Assembly (NCBI GenBank): GCA_963640465.1
Contig: CAVHYP010000004.1
Coordinates: forward strand, 5,798-69,797
DNA from: Colivivens sp963640465
Lineage (GTDB): Bacteria > Bacteroidota > Bacteroidia > Bacteroidales > Bacteroidaceae
DNA: 64,000 bases
Reading direction: 5' to 3'
The position numbers and the translations under genes were made by a program. Within the stretch, counting starts at the first letter, position 1. Each line of letters starts with the position of its first letter. This document shows positions 1 through 8,502 of this stretch, piece by piece. The notes beneath the pieces are model-generated. The model saw only the letters and a list, made by a program, of their open reading frames with translations. It ran no database searches and was not told the DNA's origin.

Positions 1-1300
1 TGAGCGGGATGGATGCATGGAACAGGAGGTTGGAGTTGACCACAGAGTACATGCTTCCGTGGGAGAGCAGGTTGCTGATGTGTTTGTGGAGTTTGTCGCT
101 TGTGGTGAACGAGTGTACCATCCGGTCCATCACGTGTTCTTCTTCTGCGCTCAGTTCGTAGGGATGCTCGGGGTTGATGGTCGGGAGGAACGTGTCGGTG
201 AGCGGGTAGGTTGTGCCGTCGAGTGTGATGGTGCCTTTCCCTTTGTCAATCAGATGGAGGAGGTTGCGGTCTGCCATTCCGAACTCGGGACGGCGGTTGA
301 TGATCTTTGCTTCTTCCTTGAACTGTATGATGGAGATGGCTTTGTGCATGAGTGTCATGAGCCGTTCTGTCAGTTCATCTTCCTTGTTCTCCTGCAGATG
401 GGTGATTCCGAACCGCTCGCATGGGTCATCGTGATAGGTGTTGATGGCAAAGGTGGCAAGCGGAAGGAGGTTGATTCCGTATCCGTCTTCCAGTGTGCTC
501 TGGTTGCCGTATCTCAATGTCATGCGCAGTACGTTGCAGATGCAGGCGCGGTTGCCGGCTGCTGCTCCAAACCAGTTGATGTCGTGGTTGCCCCACACAA
601 TGTCGTAGTGGTGGTAGTTGCAGAGCGTTTCCATGATGAGGTGTGCGCCTGGTCCACGGTCGAAGATGTCGCCGAGCAGATGAAGCCTGTCGATGGCTAG
701 CACCTGTATGAGGTTGCTCAGTGCTGTGATGAATGCGTCGGCACTTTCTGTGTCGATGATGGTCTGTATGATTTGGTTGTAGTAGTGATACTTCTCGTCG
801 GTTTGTCCGGACGGTGATTCGTGCAGCAGTTCTTCTATGATGTAGGCAAACTGTGCGGGCAGTGATTTGCGGATTTTCGAACGTGTGTATTTGCTCGATA
901 CTTCGCGGCAAACTCTGATGAGTTGGAGTAGGGTGGTGGGGTAGAAGTCTTTCAGTGATTTCTTCTCTGACTTTATGAGTTGCAGTTTGCGTTCCGGATA
1001 GTAGATGAGTGTGCACAGCTCTCTCTTCTGCTTGCGTGTGAGTGTGTTCCCGTAGATTTCTTCCACCTTGCGCTTGATGTATCCGGATGCGTTTCTCAGT
1101 ACATGGTTGAAGGCTTCACTTTCGCCGTGTGGGTCGGAAATGAAATGCTCAGTGGGTTTTGGCAGGTTGAGTATTGCTTCCAGGTTGATTATCTCGGTGC
1201 TGGCGTCTGCTATGTTTGGATAGCTTTGTGCCAGCAACTGGAGGTATCTCAAGTCTTTTTTTATTTCGTCTTCTTTGAATGTGCTGTGAACTTTCATCAT
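1..1300 (-). CDS. fbp: Class III fructose-1,6-bisphosphatase, C-terminus cut by window edge
   Basis: Removes the C1 phosphate of fructose-1,6-bisphosphate in gluconeogenesis. The minus-strand frame stays open from its start to the window edge, giving about 433 residues; members of this class are near 650, so the C-terminal third is missing. Metallophosphoesterase motifs are visible: DPHGE near residue 53, GDIFDRGPG near 210 and WGNHDINW near 235, all typical of class III and unlike classes I and II. Start choice: a TAACTTTG -7 element at 1317-1324 puts transcription start near 1310, so the in-frame ATG at 1315 lies upstream of it and the ATG at 1300 (or the next codon, 1297) is more likely. 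It is separated from the sigma-factor operon by a terminator. Identification is firm. Confidence 0.93.
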   Translation of the reverse strand, partial: MMKVHSTFKEDEIKKDLRYLQLLAQSYPNIADASTEIINLEAILNLPKPTEHFISDPHGESEAFNHVLRNASGYIKRKVEEIYGNTLTRKQKRELCTLIYYPERKLQLIKSEKKSLKDFYPTTLLQLIRVCREVSSKYTRSKIRKSLPAQFAYIIEELLHESPSGQTDEKYHYYNQIIQTIIDTESADAFITALSNLIQVLAIDRLHLLGDIFDRGPGAHLIMETLCNYHHYDIVWGNHDINWFGAAAGNRACICNVLRMTLRYGNQSTLEDGYGINLLPLATFAINTYHDDPCERFGITHLQENKEDELTERLMTLMHKAISIIQFKEEAKIINRRPEFGMADRNLLHLIDKGKGTITLDGTTYPLTDTFLPTINPEHPYELSAEEEHVMDRMVHSFTTSDKLHKHISNLLSHGSMYSVVNSNLLFHASIPL

Positions 1301-1316
1301 AGTTGCTTTTATCATG

Positions 1317-1324
1317 CAAAGTTA
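1317..1324 (-). promoter_or_regulatory. -7 element of the fbp promoter
   Basis: Minus-strand TAACTTTG matches the Bacteroidetes -7 consensus TAnnTTTG. I see no good -33 TTTG at the usual distance. It would give an mRNA with a leader of only about 10 nt. Confidence 0.6.
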
Positions 1325-1390
1325 AAACAAATTATTCACATGGCATAGCGAAATGCTGGAAATCTCCTTTGTGTCATTGGTCTGAAATGG

Positions 1391-1422
1391 AAAAACTGGT
1401 CATGCCTCTCGGCAAGACCAGT
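1391..1422 (-). terminator. Rho-independent terminator of the sigma-factor operon
   Basis: Read on the minus strand, ACTGGTC and TGCC pair with GGCA and GACCAGT (arms 1395-1406 and 1411-1422, with one A/A mismatch and a 4-nt loop), followed at once by five T. It lies downstream of the gene ending at 1614 and upstream of fbp. The rest of 1325-1613 holds only the repeat array described separately and no gene. Confidence 0.8.
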
Positions 1423-1553
1423 GTTTAGTAAATAACCTTGCTTACTAACACCTTTTCTAGTTTGCTTTGTCTTGTGACAAAATCTTCTTTGCTAGAAAAA
1501 TATAAAATACTTACTTAATGAACAATCTTTTATTTTTACCTATATGTTCAGCT

Positions 1554-1641
1554 GTTTGCGTCCGGTTGTTTGGTCGTTTGCGTCCGGTTGTCTGGCTGTT
1601 TGCGTCCGGTTGTTTAGTTGTTTTCGTTTGGTCGTCTCCAG
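1554..1641. repeat. 22-bp tandem array, about four copies
   Basis: The core GTTTGCGTCCGGTTGT begins at 1554, 1576 and 1598, and a degenerate copy begins at 1620, so the spacing is exactly 22 bp. The last copy runs into the final codons of the gene ending at 1614; the rest lies just after its stop codon. Confidence 0.85.
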
Positions 1642-2102
1642 CCTCTGTCTTGTGGGTAGAAGCGTCGGAGGGCCTCCATGTTGAATTTGTGGAGGGCTGT
1701 CCTCACTTTATGTATCTTTTTCCATGTCAGCACGGAGTGGAATTTCTTCTTGTAGTAGGTCTGTTCAATCTTTTTGCTTTCCACTTCGAGGTCGGTGACC
1801 CATGCTATGATTTTCTCGTAGTCGGCTTCTGTCTTGGCTTTGAATCCCAGTCCTATGGTGTATTGTATCTTGCCATTGATTTCGCGCTGCTTGTTGAGCA
1901 TCTCGTGCATCAGTGGGAAGAATATTTTGCATTCCTGTGGTGTCAGCTCTGCCTCGTTTCTCACGAACTCTTCCAGCCGGTGGTTGAATTCCTCTGGCGA
2001 GAATGTGCGCATTTCCTGATGGCGTACCCATCCTGCCTGTTGCTGTGAGAATGTGGTTGCGCTGATGCACAGTGTGATGATTATGAGTATGAGTTTTCTC
2101 AT
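1614..2102 (-). CDS. Periplasmic LTxxQ-like helical protein of an ECF sigma operon
   Basis: A 162-residue exported protein with a clear signal peptide (MRKLILIIITLCISATTFSQ). The mature part is alpha-helical and highly charged, with an LTPQE motif near residue 53 that resembles the LTxxQ motif of Spy/CpxP-type periplasmic proteins. It is the last gene of a three-gene minus-strand unit, 40 bp after a single-pass membrane protein and behind an ECF sigma factor. That context suggests an envelope-stress sensor or chaperone that feeds back on the sigma/anti-sigma pair; this role is inferred from position and the short motif only. The final codons overlap the edge of a 22-bp repeat array. Confidence 0.75.
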   Translation of the reverse strand: MRKLILIIITLCISATTFSQQQAGWVRHQEMRTFSPEEFNHRLEEFVRNEAELTPQECKIFFPLMHEMLNKQREINGKIQYTIGLGFKAKTEADYEKIIAWVTDLEVESKKIEQTYYKKKFHSVLTWKKIHKVRTALHKFNMEALRRFYPQDRGWRRPNENN

Positions 2103-2142
2103 AAATTATTTGTTGCTATTTCAATATCCGTCGTTTGTAGTT

Positions 2143-2532
2143 TCAATATTCGCCGCCTGAAAGATAGTTATACACATCGTTGTAGTCAACCATTGCGTAG
2201 TCGAGCATTTCTTCCTGGTAGTTTTCCTGATAGTTGCTGCCGATTTGTGTGCTGACTGCCTGTGCGCTGCTGGTGTATGGTTGGTTGTTGCTTTCCTTTT
2301 CGGTCTGCTCAAGTGTGAATATGCCTATCACGGCTCCTGCCATGCAGGCTGCAATGAGTCCAGTCCACTTGATCCAGTTGGTCTTGTGTTTCGGAGTGAT
2401 GCTTATGATCTTTGTCTCCTCGTCTGGAATGTTTGACATTATACGTGATGTGAGAGTGTCAAAATATCCATCGGGGACGGTGAAATGGTTTTCCCTTCCG
2501 AACTGTTTCAATATTTTCTTCTCTTCGTTCAT
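2143..2532 (-). CDS. Single-pass membrane protein, probable anti-sigma factor
   Basis: 129 residues. The N-terminal half carries a VPDGYFDTL motif near residue 19, common in small Bacteroidetes proteins encoded next to ECF sigma factors. One membrane segment lies at about residues 52-73, followed by a periplasmic tail rich in Tyr, Asn and Gln. It has no zinc-binding HxxxCxxC motif, so it is not a ZAS-type anti-sigma factor. It sits 51 bp downstream of the ECF sigma gene and 40 bp upstream of the LTxxQ-like protein. Anti-sigma function is inferred from topology and order. Start at 2532 is the only good ATG. Confidence 0.75.
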   Translation of the reverse strand: MNEEKKILKQFGRENHFTVPDGYFDTLTSRIMSNIPDEETKIISITPKHKTNWIKWTGLIAACMAGAVIGIFTLEQTEKESNNQPYTSSAQAVSTQIGSNYQENYQEEMLDYAMVDYNDVYNYLSGGEY

Positions 2533-2583
2533 CGTATTATTCCCTTTGGTTTCATTCGTTTGACTTTATATGGCTGAAAAGGT

Positions 2584-3129
2584 TTAATCGTGTTTGTTGA
2601 AATAATCTTCTATTTTTTTTACTGCGTAATGAAATGTGGCTTTGAGTGCTCCTACGCTGGTGCCTGTGACGGTGGAGATGTCTTCGTATTTCATCTCATC
2701 GAAGTATTTCATGTTGAACACTGCTTTTTGTTTTGCGGGCAGTGTGTCGATGGCTTTCTGGAGCATGAGTTGTGTTTCGTCGCCGTCGAAATAGGGGTCG
2801 CTTTCCAGTGTATCGGCAATTGTTGTTTCGCCATTGTCGAGTGAAACGATGTTTCTCCGGTGGTTGAGGAATGTGAGGCTTTCGTTGTAAGCTATTTTAT
2901 AGAGCCAGGTGGACAGTCTGCATTCTCCTCTGAATGATCCGATGTTTGTCCATGCCTTGATGAAAGTGTTTTGCAGGATGTCGTCGGCATCGTCGTGGTC
3001 GACCACGAGCCTTCGTATCTGCCAATAGACGGGCTGACTATAGTGGTTTACGATATCCTCGAACGCTTTGCGCTGCGTTTTCGGTTCGCGTAGTCTTTCG
3101 AGTATATCTTCTTCGTTGTACTTGCCCAT
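2584..3129 (-). CDS. ECF-family RNA polymerase sigma factor
   Basis: 181 residues with the two-domain ECF layout. Region 2 spans about residues 24-95, with the DADDILQNTFIKAW core-binding motif and a CRLSTWLYKIAYNESL segment. Region 4 spans about 125-178, with LPAKQKAVFNMKYF and the helix-turn-helix YEDISTVTGTSVGALKATFH. It directs RNA polymerase to a small regulon, probably including its own operon with the membrane protein and the periplasmic protein downstream. I see no consensus TAnnTTTG element upstream, only a near match TAGGTTTC on the minus strand, which fits transcription by another sigma factor or autoregulation. The exact ECF group cannot be assigned by eye. Confidence 0.92.
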   Translation of the reverse strand: MGKYNEEDILERLREPKTQRKAFEDIVNHYSQPVYWQIRRLVVDHDDADDILQNTFIKAWTNIGSFRGECRLSTWLYKIAYNESLTFLNHRRNIVSLDNGETTIADTLESDPYFDGDETQLMLQKAIDTLPAKQKAVFNMKYFDEMKYEDISTVTGTSVGALKATFHYAVKKIEDYFNKHD

Positions 3130-3245
3130 CTATATTCAGAAACCTATGGCTGTTTGCTGTGCCGTGTTGAACCCTGTAGTCTGTTTCTTTGTGTATGGTT
3201 GTTTGGTTCCAACAAATGAGTTTTCTTGTTCTCCTTCCGTTCTGT

Positions 3246-3557
3246 TTATTTCAGACAGATTTTCCTTGCTGTCTTGCCTACTTTGATGATGTAGCATCCT
3301 TTGGGAAGGTTCTCGAGTTCTATTTTCTTGTCTGCACTGTCGATTCTCTGTGTGCTTACTTTTACTCCGGCAAGGTTGTAGATTTCCAAAACCATCTTCT
3401 CGGCATTTTTGATGTGGACGCACGATTCGCTCACTGTGATTGTCACAGTTTGCTGCTCCATCTCTATCTGTGTTTTCTGTTCGTCTTGTGCACAGATGGA
3501 TTGGGCTGTTCCGAGCATTGTCATTGCTGTCATGAATATAAGTAACTTTCTCATCAT
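3246..3557 (-). CDS. Small exported protein that is almost only a type IX sorting-domain-like region
   Basis: 103 residues: a signal peptide (cleavage near SICAQ, residue 24), a stretch of about 25 residues, then a C-terminal region of about 50 residues (IYNLAGVKVSTQ ... LPKGCYIIKVGKTARKICLK) that looks like a type A type IX secretion C-terminal domain. That domain normally sits behind a large cargo; here there is almost no cargo. A good promoter (TTTG, 20 bp, TACATTTG) lies just upstream, so the gene is probably expressed and real. The frame reads MM at 3557/3554 and either start works. It could instead be a small beta-sandwich protein unrelated to secretion; Prevotella has families of short exported proteins of this size. 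Confidence 0.75.
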   Translation of the reverse strand: MMRKLLIFMTAMTMLGTAQSICAQDEQKTQIEMEQQTVTITVSESCVHIKNAEKMVLEIYNLAGVKVSTQRIDSADKKIELENLPKGCYIIKVGKTARKICLK

Positions 3558-3584
3558 ACGCAGTCGTATTTACACTTTTCATTG

Positions 3585-3616
3585 CAAATGTACGAAGTCT
3601 TTTTGAACTTACCAAA
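3585..3616 (-). promoter_or_regulatory. Promoter of the small exported protein
   Basis: Minus-strand TTTG at 3613-3616, 20 bp, then TACATTTG at 3585-3592. The predicted start near 3578 leaves a leader of about 20 nt. Confidence 0.75.
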
Positions 3617-3722
3617 TATTCGGGCAACTTTTTTGTATTGTTGTTTGATTGTGGGGCTTCCGGTGGTTTTGATGTGCTGGTTTGCTGACTCGGATTTGTC
3701 TTCCGGTAGGGGCTTTTTTGTT

Positions 3723-3783
3723 TTCCAGTCAGAGAAATTTTTTTTTCTGGTCAGAGAAAAATTTTTTCCAGTCAGAGAAATAA
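3723..3783. repeat. 22-bp array of CCAGTCAGAGAAA units, three copies
   Basis: CCAGTCAGAGAAA or its variant with CTGG begins at 3725, 3747 and 3768 (spacing 22 and 21), each unit followed by a run of T. The same unit recurs in the opposite orientation at 33615-33688. The remainder of 3617-3897 shows no gene. Confidence 0.85.
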
Positions 3784-3897
3784 TCGGGGGTAAAACGATA
3801 GCTAGGTTTTGTTCTTTGACTGAATGGATTTTTCCTTTCGTAACGTGGGGAAATCTGGGTTTTCTTGATGGGAAAAATCGGACATTCTGTGTAAATA

Positions 3898-3938
3898 AAT
3901 AAGGTGTATCGACTGGCGGTACACCTTATTATATATAT
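3898..3938 (-). terminator. Terminator hairpin downstream of rpsA
   Basis: AATAAGGTGTA at 3898-3908 is perfectly complementary to TACACCTTATT at 3920-3930 (11 bp stem, 11-nt loop). Flanks are A/T-rich on both sides, so it could work in either direction. It lies 28 bp after the rpsA stop codon. Confidence 0.75.
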
Positions 3939-3958
3939 AAGAGTTTTCTCGTTGCTGA

Positions 3959-5740
3959 TTATTTCTTTGTCATCTCTGCCTTGAGTGCTGCAAGTGCGTC
4001 GATGTCACCAAGGGTTGTGCTGGCTGCCTTGTTCTGAATGACAGGTGTGTCGTTCTTCTTTGATGGCTTCTTTGCGTTTGCTTCTTTCTTGTTTGCTCTT
4101 GCTTCTGCGCGCTGTACGTCTTCGAAGATGCGGCTGTGTGAAAGGATTATGCGCTTTGCATCTTTGTTGAACTCGATGACTTTGAACTCGAGTGTTTCGC
4201 CGAGCTGTGCCTGTGATCCGTCTTCCTTGACGAGGTGCTTTGGTGTTGCGAAGCCTTCTACGCCTCCTTCGAGGCTGATGACTGCGCCCTTGTCAACGAT
4301 TTCTGTAATCTTTCCTTCGTGGATTGAGTCTGGGGTGAATGTTTCTTCGAACTTGTCCCAAGGATTTTCTTCAATCTGCTTGTGGCCGAGGCTCAGGCGA
4401 CGGTTTTCCTTGTCGATGTCGAGTACTTGTACTTCGATTTCTGCGCCAACCTGTGTGAACTCTGATGGGTGCTTGATTTTCTTTGTCCATGAGAGGTCGG
4501 AGATGTGGATGAGTCCGTCGACTCCTTCTTCGAGTTCTACGAATACGCCGAAGCTTGTGAAGTTGCTTACTTTAGCCTTGTGGTTCGATCCTACTGGGTA
4601 TTTCTCTTCGATGTTCTCCCATGGGTCTGGCTTGAGCTGCTTGATGCCGAGTGACATCTTTCTTTCTTCGCGGTCGAGTGTGAGGATTACTGCATCGATT
4701 TCGTCGCCTACTTTCACGAAGTCCTGTGCGCTGTGGAGGTGTGCGCTCCAGCTCATTTCTGAAACGTGGATGAGTCCTTCTACGCCTGGGGCGATTTCTA
4801 CGAATGCTCCGTAGTCGGCGATAACGACTACTTTACCCTTTACGATGTCGCCTACCTTGAGGTTGGCATCGAGTGACTCCCATGGGTGTGGAGTGAGCTG
4901 CTTCAGACCGAGTGCGATGCGCTTCTTCTCTTCGTCGAACGAGAGGATGACAACGTTGATCTTCTGGTCGAGCTGTACGATTTCTTTCGGATCGTTTACG
5001 CGGCCCCATGAAAGGTCGGTGATGTGGATGAGTCCGTCAACACCGCCAAGATCGATGAATACTCCGTATGATGTGATGTTCTTGACAACTCCTTCGAGGA
5101 TCTGTCCTTTCTCGAGCTTGCTGATGATTTCTTTTTTCTGCTGCTCGATTTCTGCTTCGATGAGTGCTTTGTGGGAAACGACAACGTTCTTGAAGTCCTG
5201 GTTGATCTTCACGATTCTGAATTCCATTGTCTTGCCTACAAATGTATCGTAGTCGTGGATTGGCTTCACGTCGATCTGGCTGCCTGGGAGGAATGCTTCT
5301 GTACCGAGTACGTCGACAATCATACCACCCTTTGTGCGGCACTTGATGAAGCCCTTTACGATTTCGTCGCTGTCATAGGCTGCTGTTACGCGATCCCATG
5401 AGCGAGCCTGGCGTGCTTTTTTGTGTGAAAGACTGAGCTGGCCTTTCTTGTCTTCCTGGTTCTCGATGTAGACTTCCACTGTGTCGCCTATAGCGAGTTC
5501 TGGGTTGTAGCGGAATTCATTGCGTGAGATGATTCCCTCTGACTTGTAGCCGATGTTTACGACAACTTCACGGTCGTTGATGGCTGTAACTGTTCCTTCA
5601 ACTACTTCGTTGTCGGTGATGTTGTTCAGTGTGCTTTCGTAAGCCTTGATTTCGGCTTCCTTGTCAGTCACTTTCTTGCCATGCTCGAATGATTCCCAGT
5701 CGAAATCTTCCAGCGGTTGGATGTTCTTTGTTTCTGTCAT
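3959..5740 (-). CDS. rpsA: 30S ribosomal protein S1
   Basis: 593 residues, close to the usual length of Bacteroidetes S1. Six S1 RNA-binding (OB-fold) repeats run from about residue 40 to 545; the later ones are clearest through the repeated signature GVDGLIHISDLSW, GVEGLIHVSEMSW and similar, each followed by an LSLGHKQ-type segment. S1 binds mRNA on the 30S subunit and helps initiation, which matters in a phylum with few Shine-Dalgarno sites. The C-terminal 50 residues are Lys/Ala-rich and probably disordered. Start at 5740 follows an A/T-rich leader without a Shine-Dalgarno sequence. It is transcribed divergently from rho and ends at its own terminator. Confidence 0.97.
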   Translation of the reverse strand: MTETKNIQPLEDFDWESFEHGKKVTDKEAEIKAYESTLNNITDNEVVEGTVTAINDREVVVNIGYKSEGIISRNEFRYNPELAIGDTVEVYIENQEDKKGQLSLSHKKARQARSWDRVTAAYDSDEIVKGFIKCRTKGGMIVDVLGTEAFLPGSQIDVKPIHDYDTFVGKTMEFRIVKINQDFKNVVVSHKALIEAEIEQQKKEIISKLEKGQILEGVVKNITSYGVFIDLGGVDGLIHITDLSWGRVNDPKEIVQLDQKINVVILSFDEEKKRIALGLKQLTPHPWESLDANLKVGDIVKGKVVVIADYGAFVEIAPGVEGLIHVSEMSWSAHLHSAQDFVKVGDEIDAVILTLDREERKMSLGIKQLKPDPWENIEEKYPVGSNHKAKVSNFTSFGVFVELEEGVDGLIHISDLSWTKKIKHPSEFTQVGAEIEVQVLDIDKENRRLSLGHKQIEENPWDKFEETFTPDSIHEGKITEIVDKGAVISLEGGVEGFATPKHLVKEDGSQAQLGETLEFKVIEFNKDAKRIILSHSRIFEDVQRAEARANKKEANAKKPSKKNDTPVIQNKAASTTLGDIDALAALKAEMTKK

Positions 5741-5841
5741 AAAATTAAAAATGTTTTTTCTTTTGACATGTTAGACATTATGTTGTTTACAAACGTTTGA
5801 CCTCCCTACGCACCTACGCACGGGCGTACGAAAATCGGGTG

Positions 5842-5872
5842 CAAAGGTACGCAATTTATTTTACATGGCAAT
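5842..5872 (-). promoter_or_regulatory. rpsA promoter and about 95-nt leader
   Basis: Minus-strand TACCTTTG at 5842-5849 with ATTG at 5869-5872 (19 bp apart). The leader from about 5835 to 5741 contains three closely spaced GTGCGTA/GCGTA motifs followed by GGGAGG, possibly a site for S1 autoregulation; that last point is a guess. Nothing else is visible between here and the rho promoter. Confidence 0.7.
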
Positions 5873-5984
5873 CTTTTCCTCTGTTTATTTTCCGGTTTGG
5901 CTGTTCGGGTGCGGCTCTGAGGCAAGAAATAGGCTCAGCGGAGGATTTTGTTGGACATGAATGAGAAAAAAAGACGGGGAAAAT

Positions 5985-6015
5985 TTTGCGGTTACATTTA
6001 TTTGTACTAAATTTG
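5985..6015 (+). promoter_or_regulatory. rho promoter with a roughly 190-nt leader
   Basis: TTTG at 5985-5988, exactly 19 bp, then TAAATTTG at 6008-6015. Transcription should start near 6022. The long leader holds a GGGGG-CAACA-CCCC hairpin at about 6026-6040 and no credible ORF, which fits Rho autoregulating its own mRNA as in other bacteria (inferred here). Confidence 0.8.
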
Positions 6016-6212
6016 CAGCGGATTTGGGGGCAACACCCCGAAATCAATTCCAAACAAGAAACGGTTTTTATTGAAGAGAGGTTGCCACTGGGCGTGGATG
6101 CAGTGCATGGATTGAGTTTTGCACCTATATTTATAATGTGTATGAACTTTTGCCTTGAAGCAAAACAGTCTTGCCAGCCTCACCTCCCTGACGTAAAGCA
6201 AAATATAGACTG

Positions 6213-8363
6213 ATGAACAGTAAAGCAACTTTACAGGAAAAGAGCCTGGAGGAAATTCAGGCGATAGCCGCTGAATACGGCATAAACAGTAATAAGAAAG
6301 ATCGCAACGACTTGATTTACGAAATACTTGACTATGAGGCTTCAAACGCCGCTGCGCAGAAGGCAACTGCAGAGAAACCCCGCAAGCGCGGCAGGATAAA
6401 GACTGTCGACCATGTGTATTCGGCAAGCCAGGACAAGACGAAGAAAATTGACAAGCAGACAACAGTGATGTCCGACGACTCTTTGTTCAACGACCTTTCG
6501 TTTGAAGAAAAAGAAATGCTGAACGAACTCCCGGCGGAGAACGCCAGCAACAATGAAAATACAGCGATGCCAACTACAGGCCGCAAGCGCGGACGCCCAC
6601 GCAAGAACCAGCTGCCCGAGACAGAGTCTCTGGCTGCCAAGGCAGAACCATCTGTTTTCGATGCAATAAATACAGAATCCGATGCGGTGAAGGCAGAACC
6701 TGCAACGCTTGATGAACCGATGGCTGCGGCAGAAGAATCGGTTGCGGAAGCTCCGAAGCGCAAGAGAGGTCGCCCACGCAAGAATCCGGTACAGTCTGAA
6801 GTGGAAGCTGCAGATGCGACTGAGACTTCAAAACCAGAAGCATCAAAACCCGAGACAGAGCAGGCTGCGGATACTCAGACTCCAGAATCTGCACTGGAAT
6901 CAGCGCGTCCTAAAAGATCTCTGCTTGACTTCGGCAAACCGCAGTTGGCTGGAAACGGCATTTTCAGTCAGGGCTCGGAAAACGGAGCGTCAGAAACTGG
7001 TTCGCAGTCGGAGGGCAGGGCACAGGCCGCTGCCGGCGGAATCTATCCGGACGACGGGTCCGATTTCATCATCATCGAAGACATTCCGAGCGAAGGAAAT
7101 GTACAACGCGATTCGCAGACCAATTTCTATGATAAGTTTGGCGGCGGACAAGGCGCAGCCGATTCTTCCTATGGCCAGACAAACGACAAAGCGTCTGCAG
7201 CTTCAGCCAATGCGGCAATACAGGGTGGGGCACCGGAACCGTACAACTTCAACGACATCATAGAAGTGTCTGGAGTACTCGACCTTTCGGGTGAATTCGG
7301 TTTTCTCCGCAGCTCCGACTACAACTATCTCTCTTCTCCCGACGACATCTACGTCAATCCGTCGCAGGTGAAGCATTACGGACTGAAGACCGGTGACGTG
7401 GTGGAAGGCACCATACGTCCTCCTCGCGAGAACGAGAAGTTCTTCCCACTGATGAGAATAAACAAAATCAACGGATGCGACCCTTCAGTCGTGCGCGACA
7501 GAGTGCCGTTCGAATACCTCACACCGCTGTTCCCTAACGAGAAATTCAAACTCTGCAGCGGACGAAACGACACATCGTCATCACGCATCGTCGATCTCTT
7601 CTCTCCGATAGGAAAAGGACAGCGTGCGCTTATCGTGGCACAGCCAAAGACAGGTAAGACTCTGTTGATGAAAGATATTGCCAATTCCATTGCCCGCAAC
7701 CATCCGGAGGCTTATCTGATGATGCTTCTCATCGACGAACGTCCGGAGGAAGTGACCGACATGGCTCGCACCGTAAATGCCGAAGTCATTGCCTCAACAT
7801 TCGATGCACCTGCAGACAACCACGTGCGGATTGCCAACATCGTGCTGGAGAAAGCAAAGCGAATGGTGGAATGTGGTCACGATGTCGTGATTTTCCTCGA
7901 CTCCATCACACGTCTTGCCCGTGCCTACAATACCGTAAGTCCGGCCTCAGGCAAGGTGCTGACCGGTGGTGTCGATGCCAATGCCCTTCAGAAACCAAAG
8001 CGTTTCTTCGGTGCGGCACGAAACATAGAAGGAGGCGGATCGCTCACTATCATTGCAACTGCACTGATTGACACCGGCTCAAAGATGGACGAAGTGATAT
8101 TCGAGGAATTCAAGGGAACCGGCAACATGGAGCTCCAGCTCGACCGCACCCTTGCCAACAAGCGCATCTTCCCGGCAGTCAACCTCATCGCATCAAGCAC
8201 ACGTCGTGACGACTTGCTGCAGGACGACCAGACTCGCCGCTTCATGTGGATAATCCGCAACCACATTGCCGATATGACAAATGTGGAGGCTATGGACACA
8301 ATCCTCAAGCACATCGAGCGCACCAGCAACAACGAAGAGTTCCTTGCAACAATGAACGGCTAA
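6213..8363 (+). CDS. rho: Transcription termination factor Rho with large disordered insert
   Basis: 716 residues against about 420 for E. coli Rho. Order: a Rho N-terminal helical domain (residues 1-50, LQEKSLEEIQAIAAEYGI), a disordered insert of about 290 residues rich in Ala, Glu, Ser, Lys and Asn, a cold-shock-type RNA-binding domain at about 345-425, and the RecA-like ATPase with Walker A QPKTGKTLLM near 477 and a typical C-terminus. The insert has two GRPRKN motifs of AT-hook type, each preceded by KRKR or RKR, near residues 127 and 188. Large Rho inserts are known in Bacteroidetes, and the one in Bacteroides thetaiotaomicron has been linked to phase separation. It is monocistronic with its own promoter and terminator. 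Confidence 0.97.
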   Translation: MNSKATLQEKSLEEIQAIAAEYGINSNKKDRNDLIYEILDYEASNAAAQKATAEKPRKRGRIKTVDHVYSASQDKTKKIDKQTTVMSDDSLFNDLSFEEKEMLNELPAENASNNENTAMPTTGRKRGRPRKNQLPETESLAAKAEPSVFDAINTESDAVKAEPATLDEPMAAAEESVAEAPKRKRGRPRKNPVQSEVEAADATETSKPEASKPETEQAADTQTPESALESARPKRSLLDFGKPQLAGNGIFSQGSENGASETGSQSEGRAQAAAGGIYPDDGSDFIIIEDIPSEGNVQRDSQTNFYDKFGGGQGAADSSYGQTNDKASAASANAAIQGGAPEPYNFNDIIEVSGVLDLSGEFGFLRSSDYNYLSSPDDIYVNPSQVKHYGLKTGDVVEGTIRPPRENEKFFPLMRINKINGCDPSVVRDRVPFEYLTPLFPNEKFKLCSGRNDTSSSRIVDLFSPIGKGQRALIVAQPKTGKTLLMKDIANSIARNHPEAYLMMLLIDERPEEVTDMARTVNAEVIASTFDAPADNHVRIANIVLEKAKRMVECGHDVVIFLDSITRLARAYNTVSPASGKVLTGGVDANALQKPKRFFGAARNIEGGGSLTIIATALIDTGSKMDEVIFEEFKGTGNMELQLDRTLANKRIFPAVNLIASSTRRDDLLQDDQTRRFMWIIRNHIADMTNVEAMDTILKHIERTSNNEEFLATMNG

Positions 8364-8460
8364 TCGGCTGGGCTGATTAAGGGCTTGTACCACGACCAAA
8401 ACGGAATTGTATCGGTATGAAACAGAACCGGTATAATAAAACTACATAAGTAAATAAATA

Positions 8461-8493
8461 TAGGCGCGTCATTTTTCGGATGATGCGCCTATT
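8461..8493 (+). terminator. Bidirectional terminator after rho
   Basis: Arms 8461-8472 and 8480-8491 form a 12-bp stem (one G-T pair) with a 7-nt loop. The minus-strand side is followed by TATTTATTTA, so it may also stop transcription from the convergent gene that ends at 8638. Confidence 0.8.
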
Positions 8494-8502
8494 GAATCTC
8501 TC

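Noticed and set aside
3136..3627. 163-residue minus-strand ORF covering the small exported gene
   Set aside because: It is an alternative frame; the overlapping 103-residue frame has a signal peptide and a promoter at the right place.
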